Positions 1 through 7,055 of a DNA stretch of 64,000 bases are shown here, piece by piece. Position numbers and translations under genes: made by a program. The notes beneath the pieces were generated by a model. The model did not search any database, was not told where the DNA came from, and saw only the letters and a list, made by a program, of their open reading frames with translations. This DNA is from Planctomycetaceae bacterium. Its GTDB lineage: Bacteria; Planctomycetota; Planctomycetia; Planctomycetales; Planctomycetaceae. The stretch's first letter is position 1. Each line of letters opens with the position of its first letter. The DNA is taken from NCBI GenBank assembly GCA_029259845.1, contig JAJDEI010000016.1, forward strand, positions 1-64,000. Direction: 5' to 3'.

Positions 1-918
1 CTGCCGCTCCCGCCCGATCCCCCCGCCGCATCGCCGCCACGGCATCCGTCAGAGAAGCTGGCCGACTCATGAACTGCCTCCGGGACTCGATAACATCCTA
101 ACGTTGAAGCGTCTTGAGAGAGAGGCGCAAACCTCCGGCTCGGCATCAACCGCCTCCCGCCACCGAGTCGCGCGGCGTCTTGCCGCAACAGACTCTCGCG
201 ACGATCTGAAGGGGACGGACTTCGTCGCAGCCCACCTGAGTCCAAAACCATTTCGCGCGTTCGCCAAGCAGCCCGGATCACCGCTGAGATTCGGTCACAA
301 TCGTCGCCGAGCACGTTCCGGCTTCGGGCCAGCGGACGGGGCAGCGAATGACCGGTGGAGGAGGAGAGTCGCTGGACGCCGCCGGAGGCGCCCTTGCGGG
401 CGCAGTACGAGACCAGGTGAGGAGATGGAAGGAGTTGTTGCGGGGATGCTTGCCGGTGGGAAAGGAGGAAGTCCTCGGCGAAGTGTCCCTGTTTTCCCGC
501 TGGCGGCTCACCGGGGCGGCTCAGGTGAGCCGTTCGGCCTGGCCGTTCGCGCGACGCGCCGGGCCTGGTCCGGACGTCTTGCCGGCGGGACGGGGCAGGG
601 TGCTGTGGGAGGCTGTGGGCCACTCAGGGGCTGCCTGACAAGACCGAGCACTTCGGAGAGAAGTATCTCCCGCTGAAGCGGCGCCGGGCCAACAGAAAAC
701 CGCCAAGATTCGGCTGCTGGTTTGGCCGTAACAGACTGGCTTTCAACGACCGGCGAGTGATGGCAGGTGCGGGGAATTCCGGCGAAAGCAGCGAGTGTAA
801 ACGACACCCGTCCGAAAAATGAAGCGGCGTTTTTCAGCGTTTTTTGGCGTTTTGGGTGTAGTCCGCCGAAATAAGTTTCACTCTATAAAACAAGTGATTT
901 CTCAGTATCCGAGTAGCT
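1..918. other. Gene-poor stretch with no supported protein gene
   Basis: I see no convincing coding sequence here. Open frames exist on both strands, but they are Arg/Pro/Gly-rich, overlap each other and lack family motifs, as expected of random open frames in high-GC DNA. Around 825-865 there is a run of GCGTTTTT-like words. The only recognisable item nearby is the tRNA-Phe fragment that begins just to the right. Confidence 0.5.
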
Positions 919-956
919 TTTTCAGTCCGGTGCTCTACCAACTGAGCTACCTGTCC
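919..956 (-). pseudogene. 5' half of a tRNA-Phe (truncated tRNA)
   Basis: Read on the minus strand, the sequence starts with the acceptor strand GGACAGG and a canonical D-arm (TAGCTCAGTTGGTAGAGCA). It continues with the 5' anticodon stem CCGGA and the anticodon loop CTGAAAA (anticodon GAA, Phe). The sequence then departs from a tRNA: the expected TCCGG stem, the variable loop, the TTCGA T-loop and a CCTGTCC acceptor partner are not found in the following bases. It is therefore a fragment cut in the anticodon loop, not a working tRNA. Such 5' halves are often left by integration or excision of a mobile element at a tRNA gene, but no integrase is visible here. Confidence 0.8.
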
Positions 957-1078
957 AACCCCTTGTGACTTAATGACATCCGTCGTCGCGTGGCGGCCGG
1001 AACCAGTTTGCCGACGCCCACCGGCTTCCGGGTGCCAAGAACGACTCCCCGGGATCGCTTCGGTGAATGCCGGTGACA

Positions 1079-1106
1079 CACGTTTGAACCGCTTGGTTCA
1101 AACGTG
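1079..1106 (-). terminator. 12-bp perfect hairpin downstream of the hybrid kinase gene
   Basis: CACGTTTGAACC (1079-1090) and its exact complement GGTTCAAACGTG (1095-1106) enclose a 4-base loop, about 40 bases past the kinase stop codon. No T-run follows on the minus strand, so this is a stem-loop terminator or mRNA-stabilising hairpin rather than a classical intrinsic terminator. Confidence 0.5.
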
Positions 1107-1144
1107 ACTGTCGATGACGGAGTCTAGCAAATCATTGGAGAGTC

Positions 1145-2809
1145 TCATGCCGTCTGCAGTGCTTGCCGTCCGTTGTCCGTCGAAGGGTCGTGATGGCAGT
1201 TTCCGGTCGGGCCGGTATCTCCCTGCGTGCTGTATTTCCTGACGAGTTGGATCAATTCGTGCCGGTCGATTGGTTTGGGGCAGTAGGCGTCGCAGCCGGC
1301 GTCGAGGCATTTCTGGCGGTCCTCGCGCATGGCGTTGGCGGTGAGCGCGATGACCGGACCGGCATACTCGGACCGTCGCAGGTGGCGGGTGGCGTCGTAG
1401 CCGTCCATTTTCGGCATGTGCATGTCCATCAGGATTACGTCGAAGGGTGAGCCGGCCGCTCGGGCAGAGAGAGCCAGATCGACGGCTGTGCAGCCGTTGT
1501 CGGCGATCACCACATGCGCCCCGGCTTTGGTGAGCAGATACTTGATGAGCCGCTGATTGTCCGGTCCGTCTTCCGCCACGAGAACGCGGCAGGAGAGGCT
1601 GTTCGGCGAGAGCGGTGCTTTGAACAGGCCATCCTGGCCAGTGCCGCGCTTGGTGGTGTTTTCGCGGGTGAGGGGCACGCCTTCGAGCGGTCCGGTGGCG
1701 ATGGTGAGCGTGAACGTCGACCCGCGCCCGGGCTCGCTCGTCAGTCTGATTTTCCCTCCCAGCATCTCAGCCAGTTGCTGGCTGATCGACAGGCCGAGAC
1801 CGGTGCCACCGTATTTGGTTTGGGTTTGCGCGGTTGCCTGGGAGAACGGCTGAAACAAGCGGGCCTGCTGATTGGGAGTGATTCCGATTCCGGTGTCGGC
1901 CACTTCAAACTGAAGAAGCGGTGACTCGCCCGGCTCTCGGAGAAGCGATGTCGTGACGGTCACGCTGCCGCGCTCGGTAAACTTGACGGCGTTGCTGACC
2001 AGGTTGATTAGAATCTGCCGCAAGCGGCCCGGATCGGTATGCACGGTGACCGGGATCGGTCCCGCAAACTGGATCTCGAGCGGGAGATTCTTTTCCTGTG
2101 CACGGCCCTTCATGACGTCGGCCACTTCGCTGAGCACCTGAAACACCGAGCACCGATAGGGCGCGATCTCCAGCCGGCCGGCTTCAACTTTGGATAGGTC
2201 GAGAATGTCGTTGATGAGTCCCAGCAGATGCTCGGAGCAGCGGCGGATGGTGCGGATCGCCTCCACCCGGACCGGGGGGGCCTGGGTAATATCCCCCTCG
2301 TGGTACAGGACGTCGGTGAATCCCAGAATCGACGTCATGGGCGTGCGAATCTCGTGGCTCATACTGGCGAGGAAATCCGCCTTCTGTGTGGTCGCGATTT
2401 CGACGGACTCTTTGTGCTCGCGGATACGGTGTTGGGACCGCCGAATCTGGATCGCGTTCTCAACACGGGCACGGATGATGGATTGCGAAACCGGCCGGAG
2501 CACGAAATCGGTGGCACCGACCTCCAACCCTTCGGTGAGGGTTTCGTCATCCTCCGAGTCGGCGATCAGCAGGACCGATGTGTCGCGCGACGAGGTTCTT
2601 TCCCGCAGGGCTCGCAGCAGATCCACGTCGGCCGTTCCGCACAACGCACAATCGAGCACGATCGCGTCCGGACGGCGGGACGCGACCTCATCCAGCGCGG
2701 CGATGGCCTCGCCGGCCAGTCGAACGCAACAGCCGTCTGATTCGAACGTCTCTTTCAGTTGTCGGCGCTCATCAGCGTTCCGGCTGATGATCAAAATTGT
2801 TTCACGCAT
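1145..2809 (-). CDS. Hybrid sensor histidine kinase: pseudo-receiver, HisKA, HATPase, receiver
   Basis: A cytoplasmic 554-aa hybrid kinase without membrane segments. An N-terminal receiver-like domain (about 1-120) keeps an Asp at position 53, but its N-terminal acidic pair is replaced (IISRNADE) and its conserved Lys is Arg105 (LRP), so it is probably not phosphorylated normally. A short coiled linker leads to HisKA with the H-box FLASMSHEIRTPM (His152). HATPase_c follows, with DTGIGI and GGTGLGLSI boxes. The C-terminal receiver is intact (VLVAED, LMDMHMPKMDGY, CPKP). The start is the ATG before RETILIISRN; an upstream extension is Arg/Ser-rich and unlikely. The gene lies 124 bp downstream of an HPt gene, which suggests a His-Asp-His relay. 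It is paralogous to the kinase at 16165-17847. Confidence 0.93.
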   Translation of the reverse strand: MRETILIISRNADERRQLKETFESDGCCVRLAGEAIAALDEVASRRPDAIVLDCALCGTADVDLLRALRERTSSRDTSVLLIADSEDDETLTEGLEVGATDFVLRPVSQSIIRARVENAIQIRRSQHRIREHKESVEIATTQKADFLASMSHEIRTPMTSILGFTDVLYHEGDITQAPPVRVEAIRTIRRCSEHLLGLINDILDLSKVEAGRLEIAPYRCSVFQVLSEVADVMKGRAQEKNLPLEIQFAGPIPVTVHTDPGRLRQILINLVSNAVKFTERGSVTVTTSLLREPGESPLLQFEVADTGIGITPNQQARLFQPFSQATAQTQTKYGGTGLGLSISQQLAEMLGGKIRLTSEPGRGSTFTLTIATGPLEGVPLTRENTTKRGTGQDGLFKAPLSPNSLSCRVLVAEDGPDNQRLIKYLLTKAGAHVVIADNGCTAVDLALSARAAGSPFDVILMDMHMPKMDGYDATRHLRRSEYAGPVIALTANAMREDRQKCLDAGCDAYCPKPIDRHELIQLVRKYSTQGDTGPTGNCHHDPSTDNGRQALQTA

Positions 2810-2933
2810 AGCGGCAGCTTTCGATGGATCGGGGGCAGGGTCGAGGCTCCCTGCCGGTCGGATGTATGACCGTTTGGCTACATGACCATCCGCGCGGTCG
2901 CGACAGATCGCCCGGCCAGCACGTGCAGAGTCG

Positions 2934-3275
2934 TCAAGCCGCTCCGGAAGCTGTCCCGTTCCGCACGAACTTGCAGATGCCGACGAGATCCTGCAGGGCC
3001 TGCTGCACGGTCTCCTCGGGACACGCATCGATGACCGACCGTTCCAGCGCGGCGGAGTACGGCGTGAGCTGATCGAACCCGTAGCTGCCCGCGGCCCCCT
3101 TGAGTTGATGGGCCGTCCGCCGCAACGACTCCGTGTCGCCCGACTCGAAGGCTTCCATCAGCGTGGTGATGCGATCCGGGATCTCGCTGACGAACATCTC
3201 CACCAGATCACCGAGATCGGGATCATCACCAAACGAGGAATAGATTTCCGCTTGATTTGCGGTTGTGGTCGTCAT
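2934..3275 (-). CDS. Stand-alone HPt (histidine phosphotransfer) protein
   Basis: A 113-aa single HPt domain. The phosphorylatable His56 lies in the typical helix motif TAHQLKGAAGSYG, and the surrounding helices match the HPt four-helix bundle. The family carries phosphoryl groups between receivers. The hybrid kinase encoded 124 bp downstream ends in an intact receiver, so this protein is the natural relay partner. The response regulator or the CheY of the adjacent chemosensory cluster could accept the phosphate, which is inference. The gene is separated from the chemosensory cluster by a 330-bp gap containing the first 125-bp palindromic element. Confidence 0.92.
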   Translation of the reverse strand: MTTTTANQAEIYSSFGDDPDLGDLVEMFVSEIPDRITTLMEAFESGDTESLRRTAHQLKGAAGSYGFDQLTPYSAALERSVIDACPEETVQQALQDLVGICKFVRNGTASGAA

Positions 3276-3483
3276 TTCGTTTCTCGCTTTCGGTCGGGAT
3301 CAGTCCGCAGCCGCACGTCACACACGGCAGCGTGCCGGCCTGATGGCGACTTGGTTGTGGATGACAGTTTCGCAGTTTGTCTGGAACACTTCTTCCCAGG
3401 GTGTCCGGAGTGGTTTCATCCGTCAGTCTGCTGACGGATGGGCGTTGCCGATGCCGCCCCGTAAAAACCCGCAGGGGCCGGGC

Positions 3484-3608
3484 TAGCAGTCCGTTGAAAA
3501 ACTCAATTCCGCGTGCCACTGCCGTCTCGGCAGTGCGAGAAACTAGTCAGTTTTCAGACATCTGCACGGCTGACACAGCCGTGGCACACGTTTTTCAACG
3601 GGCTGCTA
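3484..3608. repeat. 125-bp palindromic MITE-like element, copy 1
   Basis: The left end TAGCAGTCCGTTGAAAAAC and the right end GTTTTTCAACGGGCTGCTA are inverted repeats of each other with one mismatch. Inside are a second inverted pair (GTGCCAC / GTGGCAC) and two small hairpins (CTGCCG-TCT-CGGCAG and GGCTG-ACA-CAGCC). Nearly the same 125 bp occurs at 15293 and 33592 in the same orientation. The ends start and finish with TA, as expected for elements moved by IS630/Tc1-type transposases. It has no coding capacity. The right terminus overlaps the stop codon of the response regulator gene at 3606. Confidence 0.88.
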
Positions 3609-4139
3609 ATCCGCAAGCGGCATCGGTGGTGCACCGGGACATGAAGCACTGACAGGTGTGGTGTGTTTCGATGGGTTCTCCGGGGAGGACTTGGCCAATT
3701 TGGCCTCCTGTTGAAGTTGCCAGGTGCCACTGAGGGCTTCCCGCCAGCGTTGTTGCCGATGGAAGGCCTGGTCGACCAACTCCAGGAGATCCTGCTGGTC
3801 GACCGGCTTGAGCAGATAGTCAGTCGCGCCCTGCTCCAGGGCTTCGAGCATGGCTTCGTGGGATGAATGGCCGGTGAGAAACAGAACCTGGGTAAAGATG
3901 TTTCGCTGTTTGGCGACGCGCAACAACGTCAAACCGTCGATGTCCGGCATGTCGAGATCGGTCAGCAGGATGTCGATCCCTCCTTCGTCAATCCGGCGGC
4001 GGGCTTCCTCGGGGTCGGTGGACGCTTCCACGCGGAGCTTGTCCCCCTTTGACCGTTCGATGACTCGTGTCAGGAGACGGACCATGCCGGGATCGTCGTC
4101 GACAAGCAACAGCGTCGAGGTTCGTACAAAGGGTTTCAT
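3606..4139 (-). CDS. Single-receiver response regulator with a short C-terminal tail
   Basis: A 177-aa protein: a complete receiver domain (about 8-125; acidic pair in LLVDDDPG, phosphoacceptor Asp61 in LLTDLDMPD, Thr90 region FLTGHSS, Lys111 in LLKPVD), then about 50 residues without a recognised output domain, ending in Pro/Ser-rich sequence. It follows cheB by 45 bp and is probably the last gene of the chemosensory transcription unit. Its TAG stop is formed by the first three bases of the palindromic element copy 1, so the original C-terminus may have been longer or different. Confidence 0.92.
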   Translation of the reverse strand: MKPFVRTSTLLLVDDDPGMVRLLTRVIERSKGDKLRVEASTDPEEARRRIDEGGIDILLTDLDMPDIDGLTLLRVAKQRNIFTQVLFLTGHSSHEAMLEALEQGATDYLLKPVDQQDLLELVDQAFHRQQRWREALSGTWQLQQEAKLAKSSPENPSKHTTPVSASCPGAPPMPLAD

Positions 4140-4184
4140 CGAATCAGTCTCCGGTGATCTGGTCAGGATTGGTTGTGAATGGGA

Positions 4185-5315
4185 TCAGCCGATGGTTGCC
4201 GATCGGGCCTTGGGATGGGATTCACCGAACAGGGCCCGACATTGTTGGGCGATCAGTCGCGGGAGTTCGTCGAGCCGAAACTGGCGATCGACGTGGCCGG
4301 AGGTGAAGGCCACTTTGTTCATGCCATACACGTCCGAGCTGTGTTCGTCCTGTCCGAGGACGTAGCCGCCCGCGGCTCGAACCAAGCGGCAACCTTCGAC
4401 GCCGTCATGGCCCATGCCGGTCATCATGATGCCCAGGCAACGTTCGCCGAACGCCTCAACCGCCGATTGCATCATCACATCAACCGATGGCTTGTGGCTG
4501 CTCACCGGATCGCCCTCGTAAACTCGGGCAATCACTTCGGAACCTTTTCGCCTCAGCGCGAGGTGCCGCCCGCCGGGGGCGACGAGAGCCTGGCTGGGCT
4601 GGAGCCGGTCGCCGGTTTGGGCCTCTTTGACGGAGAGCGCGGACTGCGAGTCCAGGCGTCGGGCGAATGGTCCGGTAAAGTTGGCCGGCATGTGCTGCAC
4701 GACGACAATCGGCGGGAGGGGCGGCTTGAGGGCCTGGAACAACGCCGAGAGGGCGGGCGGGCCACCGGTCGAAACGCCGATGGCAATGCAGCAGTTCTGG
4801 TAATCTTTGGGGGCCGCATTCGGGAGGCGATTCCCCTGTGCGGGCTTTGACGGCGCGGGGGTCCGTTTTCGCTTCTGACGGTCCTTGCGAATGCGAAGCA
4901 GCCGCGCGACGTCGACACCCGCCATCATGCGAAGCTTGTGGACCAACTCGTCACCGAAACACGTATCAGCCGTATTCATGTAGCCCGGCTTGGCGACATA
5001 GTCGACCGCCCCCCGGTCCAGGGCTTCGAGCGCGACGTCCGCCTCGCGCTGAGTTTGCGAACTGACCATGATTACGGGGACCGCGGAGTCGCGGAGGATC
5101 GCGTCGAGTGTTTCCAGTCCGTCCATGCGGGGCATTCGCACGTCGAGCGTGATGATGTCGGGCTGCAGAGAGGAGATGCGTTTGAGCGCATCGACACCGT
5201 TGCGGGCCGTGCCGGCGACTTCCAGTTCGGGAGCCTGTCCGACCAGGTCGCTGAGAACCGTGCGGTAGAACGCGGAATCATCGACAATCAGAACTCTGAC
5301 GGTTTTGTTTTTCAT
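4185..5315 (-). CDS. cheB: Chemotaxis protein-glutamate methylesterase/glutaminase CheB
   Basis: A 376-aa protein with an N-terminal receiver (Asp58 in ITLDVRMPRMDG, Lys109 in VAKP), a basic linker (about 140-165) and a C-terminal methylesterase domain. The catalytic triad is readable: Ser182 in IGVSTGGPPAL, His208 in VVQHMP and Asp304 in MTGMGHDGVEG. The family removes methyl groups from chemoreceptor glutamates and is activated by CheA phosphorylation. The start is the ATG at MKNKTVRVLIVDD; an upstream in-frame ATG would overlap cheY. It lies 26 bp downstream of cheY and pairs functionally with the cheR at 10451. Confidence 0.97.
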   Translation of the reverse strand: MKNKTVRVLIVDDSAFYRTVLSDLVGQAPELEVAGTARNGVDALKRISSLQPDIITLDVRMPRMDGLETLDAILRDSAVPVIMVSSQTQREADVALEALDRGAVDYVAKPGYMNTADTCFGDELVHKLRMMAGVDVARLLRIRKDRQKRKRTPAPSKPAQGNRLPNAAPKDYQNCCIAIGVSTGGPPALSALFQALKPPLPPIVVVQHMPANFTGPFARRLDSQSALSVKEAQTGDRLQPSQALVAPGGRHLALRRKGSEVIARVYEGDPVSSHKPSVDVMMQSAVEAFGERCLGIMMTGMGHDGVEGCRLVRAAGGYVLGQDEHSSDVYGMNKVAFTSGHVDRQFRLDELPRLIAQQCRALFGESHPKARSATIG

Positions 5316-5341
5316 GGCTTCGCGCCTGAGACGATGCGCCG

Positions 5342-5722
5342 TTAGTTCGCGGTGGCGTGCGACGGGCACAATTTCTGGAGGGCGTCGGCGAGCCGCTCCT
5401 TGTTGAACGGCTTGACGATGAAATCGGCCGCTCCGAGCCCCAACGCCGCTTTGAGGATTTCGGATTGGTCCAGCGCACTGACCACGAGCACGCGTGCCTG
5501 CGGGTTCTCCGCCATGATGCCCCGGAGGGCATGCAGGCCGTCGAACTCCGGCATGACCATGTCCAGTGTGCAGGCATCCGGCTGAAGTTCGCAGAATCGC
5601 TCCACGGCTTCTTGCCCGTTGGTGGCTTCGCCGGCAATTTCCCAGCCGTGGTCCATCGCCGTGTCTTTGATCATCTCACGGATAATCATGGCGTCGTCGA
5701 TCACCAGGAGTTTGTTTGACAT
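5342..5722 (-). CDS. cheY: Chemotaxis response regulator CheY
   Basis: A 126-aa stand-alone receiver: acidic residues in VIDDA, phosphoacceptor Asp54 in CTLDMVMPEFDG, Ser/Thr in VVSALD, and Lys104 in IVKPF. It sits between cheD and cheB with short gaps (41 and 26 bp). It is the expected diffusible output of the CheA encoded upstream and a likely substrate of the CheC-type phosphatase. No flagellar motor gene is present in the window, so the target is not evident. The start ATG at MSNKLLVID is chosen because the longer frame runs into cheD. Confidence 0.94.
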   Translation of the reverse strand: MSNKLLVIDDAMIIREMIKDTAMDHGWEIAGEATNGQEAVERFCELQPDACTLDMVMPEFDGLHALRGIMAENPQARVLVVSALDQSEILKAALGLGAADFIVKPFNKERLADALQKLCPSHATAN

Positions 5723-5763
5723 TTCAAATACCTCTTTTTCACAATGTCTTGCAGCACGGGGAT

Positions 5764-6255
5764 TCAAAGCGCAACCGTTTGCTCACCGGCGACTTCAATT
5801 TGGAGTTCGCCCGTGCCGCCGTCGAAAGTGACGCGTCGCCCTTTCTGGCCGCCAACGTGACGGCCCACAATCGAAATGTTGTACTTGTCGAGAATTTCAC
5901 AAACCGCCTCGTCGTTGGCTCTCCCGATCTGAATCGGCCCGGACCCGCCGAACATGCTCGCTCCGCCGGCCATCTTGGCCACAAGGCCCGAGCGGCCCGC
6001 CCGTTCCCGACGCAGCAATTCCAACATGTGCGGAATGGCCGTGTCGGCGAACTTCCCCGGCGGACCGTCGCGGCCTTCTCCCCGCGGAAGCACGATATGG
6101 GCGAACGCAGACAGGTTTCTCGCCGAATGGTTCAGCACCAGTCCAATGCACGAGCCCAGCACCGACCGCGCAATGTCCGCCTCAGGGACGACGGCGATTT
6201 GAGCCATGCCGACGTTGTGGACCTGCGTTTTTTCGGGGGGCGTTAAAGTTTTCAT
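5764..6255 (-). CDS. cheD: Chemoreceptor glutamine deamidase CheD
   Basis: A 163-aa CheD. Catalytic Cys36 (LGSCIGLVL) and His53 (FAHIVLP) are 17 residues apart, the same spacing as Cys27/His44 of Thermotoga CheD. The GGASMFGG and IGRAND segments are also typical. CheD deamidates receptor glutamines and in many bacteria binds and stimulates CheC. Here the CheC-type gene lies directly upstream (51 bp), which supports a CheC-CheD pair. It is part of the minus-strand chemosensory cluster. Confidence 0.95.
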   Translation of the reverse strand: MKTLTPPEKTQVHNVGMAQIAVVPEADIARSVLGSCIGLVLNHSARNLSAFAHIVLPRGEGRDGPPGKFADTAIPHMLELLRRERAGRSGLVAKMAGGASMFGGSGPIQIGRANDEAVCEILDKYNISIVGRHVGGQKGRRVTFDGGTGELQIEVAGEQTVAL

Positions 6256-6306
6256 CGCTGGTGTTTCTGGTTGCAGCCATGGGGGGAATCCTTCGGTCGC
6301 CTGCCT

Positions 6307-6927
6307 TCATGCGGGGCTGACCGCAGTCGGTTCCCGTCCCAGAACATGCAGCAACTCCTGGCTCGGAACAAAAAAGACGCTCCAGTTCACGTTCTGATGG
6401 TTGAACAGAAACCGGGTGCTGCACACGAGGATGTGGTCGGTCACCATTGCCTGTGTCATCAGCGCCTGTTCGAGCACACTGGCACCGTAGTCCTGAAGGA
6501 AGTACGGAGCCGACGGCAACAGCTTGTACCCGGTCAGCTGCGTCAACGCATTCAGGTAGGCGGACGCCAGAATGTTTCCGGTTTCCATGAGGGCCGACTT
6601 CTCCAGCGGGGACCACTCCGGGTCGTCGTTGACGTCCCGTTGCAGCAACCCGGCTGCGAGCTTGCGGCCGTCTTCCTCATCGAACGCCAGAATCAACTGC
6701 CCGTCCATTTCTCCCTGAACCCCAAGCACAACCATCGTCATCAGGTCGTTGCCCATGTCGATGCTCGCGGAAAGCTGTTCCAGGGGCCGTTCCTGAAGTT
6801 CCTCCAGCGACAGCGCGACGTGTCCCTGCGTCCAGTCCGCCATGGCTTTCGAGGCGTGCACCGTCGCCGAACGGAACAGCTCCGTCAGGGTTTCGAGCGA
6901 GGGGCGTGTGATGGTTTCAGCCGACAT
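6307..6927 (-). CDS. cheC: CheC-family CheY-P phosphatase-like protein
   Basis: A 206-aa protein of the CheC/CheX/FliY superfamily. The second phosphatase motif, S/D-x3-E-x2-N, is clear in SALMETGNILASAYLNAL. The equivalent N-terminal motif of two-site CheC proteins is degenerate (around SLETLTELFRSATVHAS lacks the E-x2-N pattern). It probably dephosphorylates CheY-P with one site. The neighbour cheD and the absence of cheZ fit this role. The start ATG at MSAETITRPS is chosen because upstream residues are low-complexity and overlap cheA. Whether it behaves as CheC or CheX cannot be settled from sequence. Confidence 0.82.
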   Translation of the reverse strand: MSAETITRPSLETLTELFRSATVHASKAMADWTQGHVALSLEELQERPLEQLSASIDMGNDLMTMVVLGVQGEMDGQLILAFDEEDGRKLAAGLLQRDVNDDPEWSPLEKSALMETGNILASAYLNALTQLTGYKLLPSAPYFLQDYGASVLEQALMTQAMVTDHILVCSTRFLFNHQNVNWSVFFVPSQELLHVLGREPTAVSPA

Positions 6928-7055
6928 GGGGGACTCGCTTTCTGTTGCGTTGTTGATGTTGTGTGATGCCGAAGCCGGAAGAATGCGGCTGTGCTGAGCT
7001 GCTCGGCTCAATTTCCAGATCGTTCGTTTTCCAGACAGCTCAATTTCCAGACGGC

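Noticed and set aside
104-676. 190-codon open frame on the plus strand at the left edge
   Set aside because: The translation is Arg/Gly/Pro-rich with no family motif, several overlapping frames of equal quality exist, and no ribosome-binding site is seen.
834-1079. Open frame containing a VAQLVEHRTEKA-like peptide
   Set aside because: This peptide is the well-known translation of tRNA sequence; here it comes from the tRNA-Phe fragment and is not a protein.
2190-2885. 231-codon frame opposite the first hybrid kinase
   Set aside because: Antisense shadow of a clearly coding gene; Ser/Arg-rich with no domain.
3105-3434. Open frame opposite the HPt gene
   Set aside because: Shadow of the HPt gene, whose HPt motif is unambiguous.
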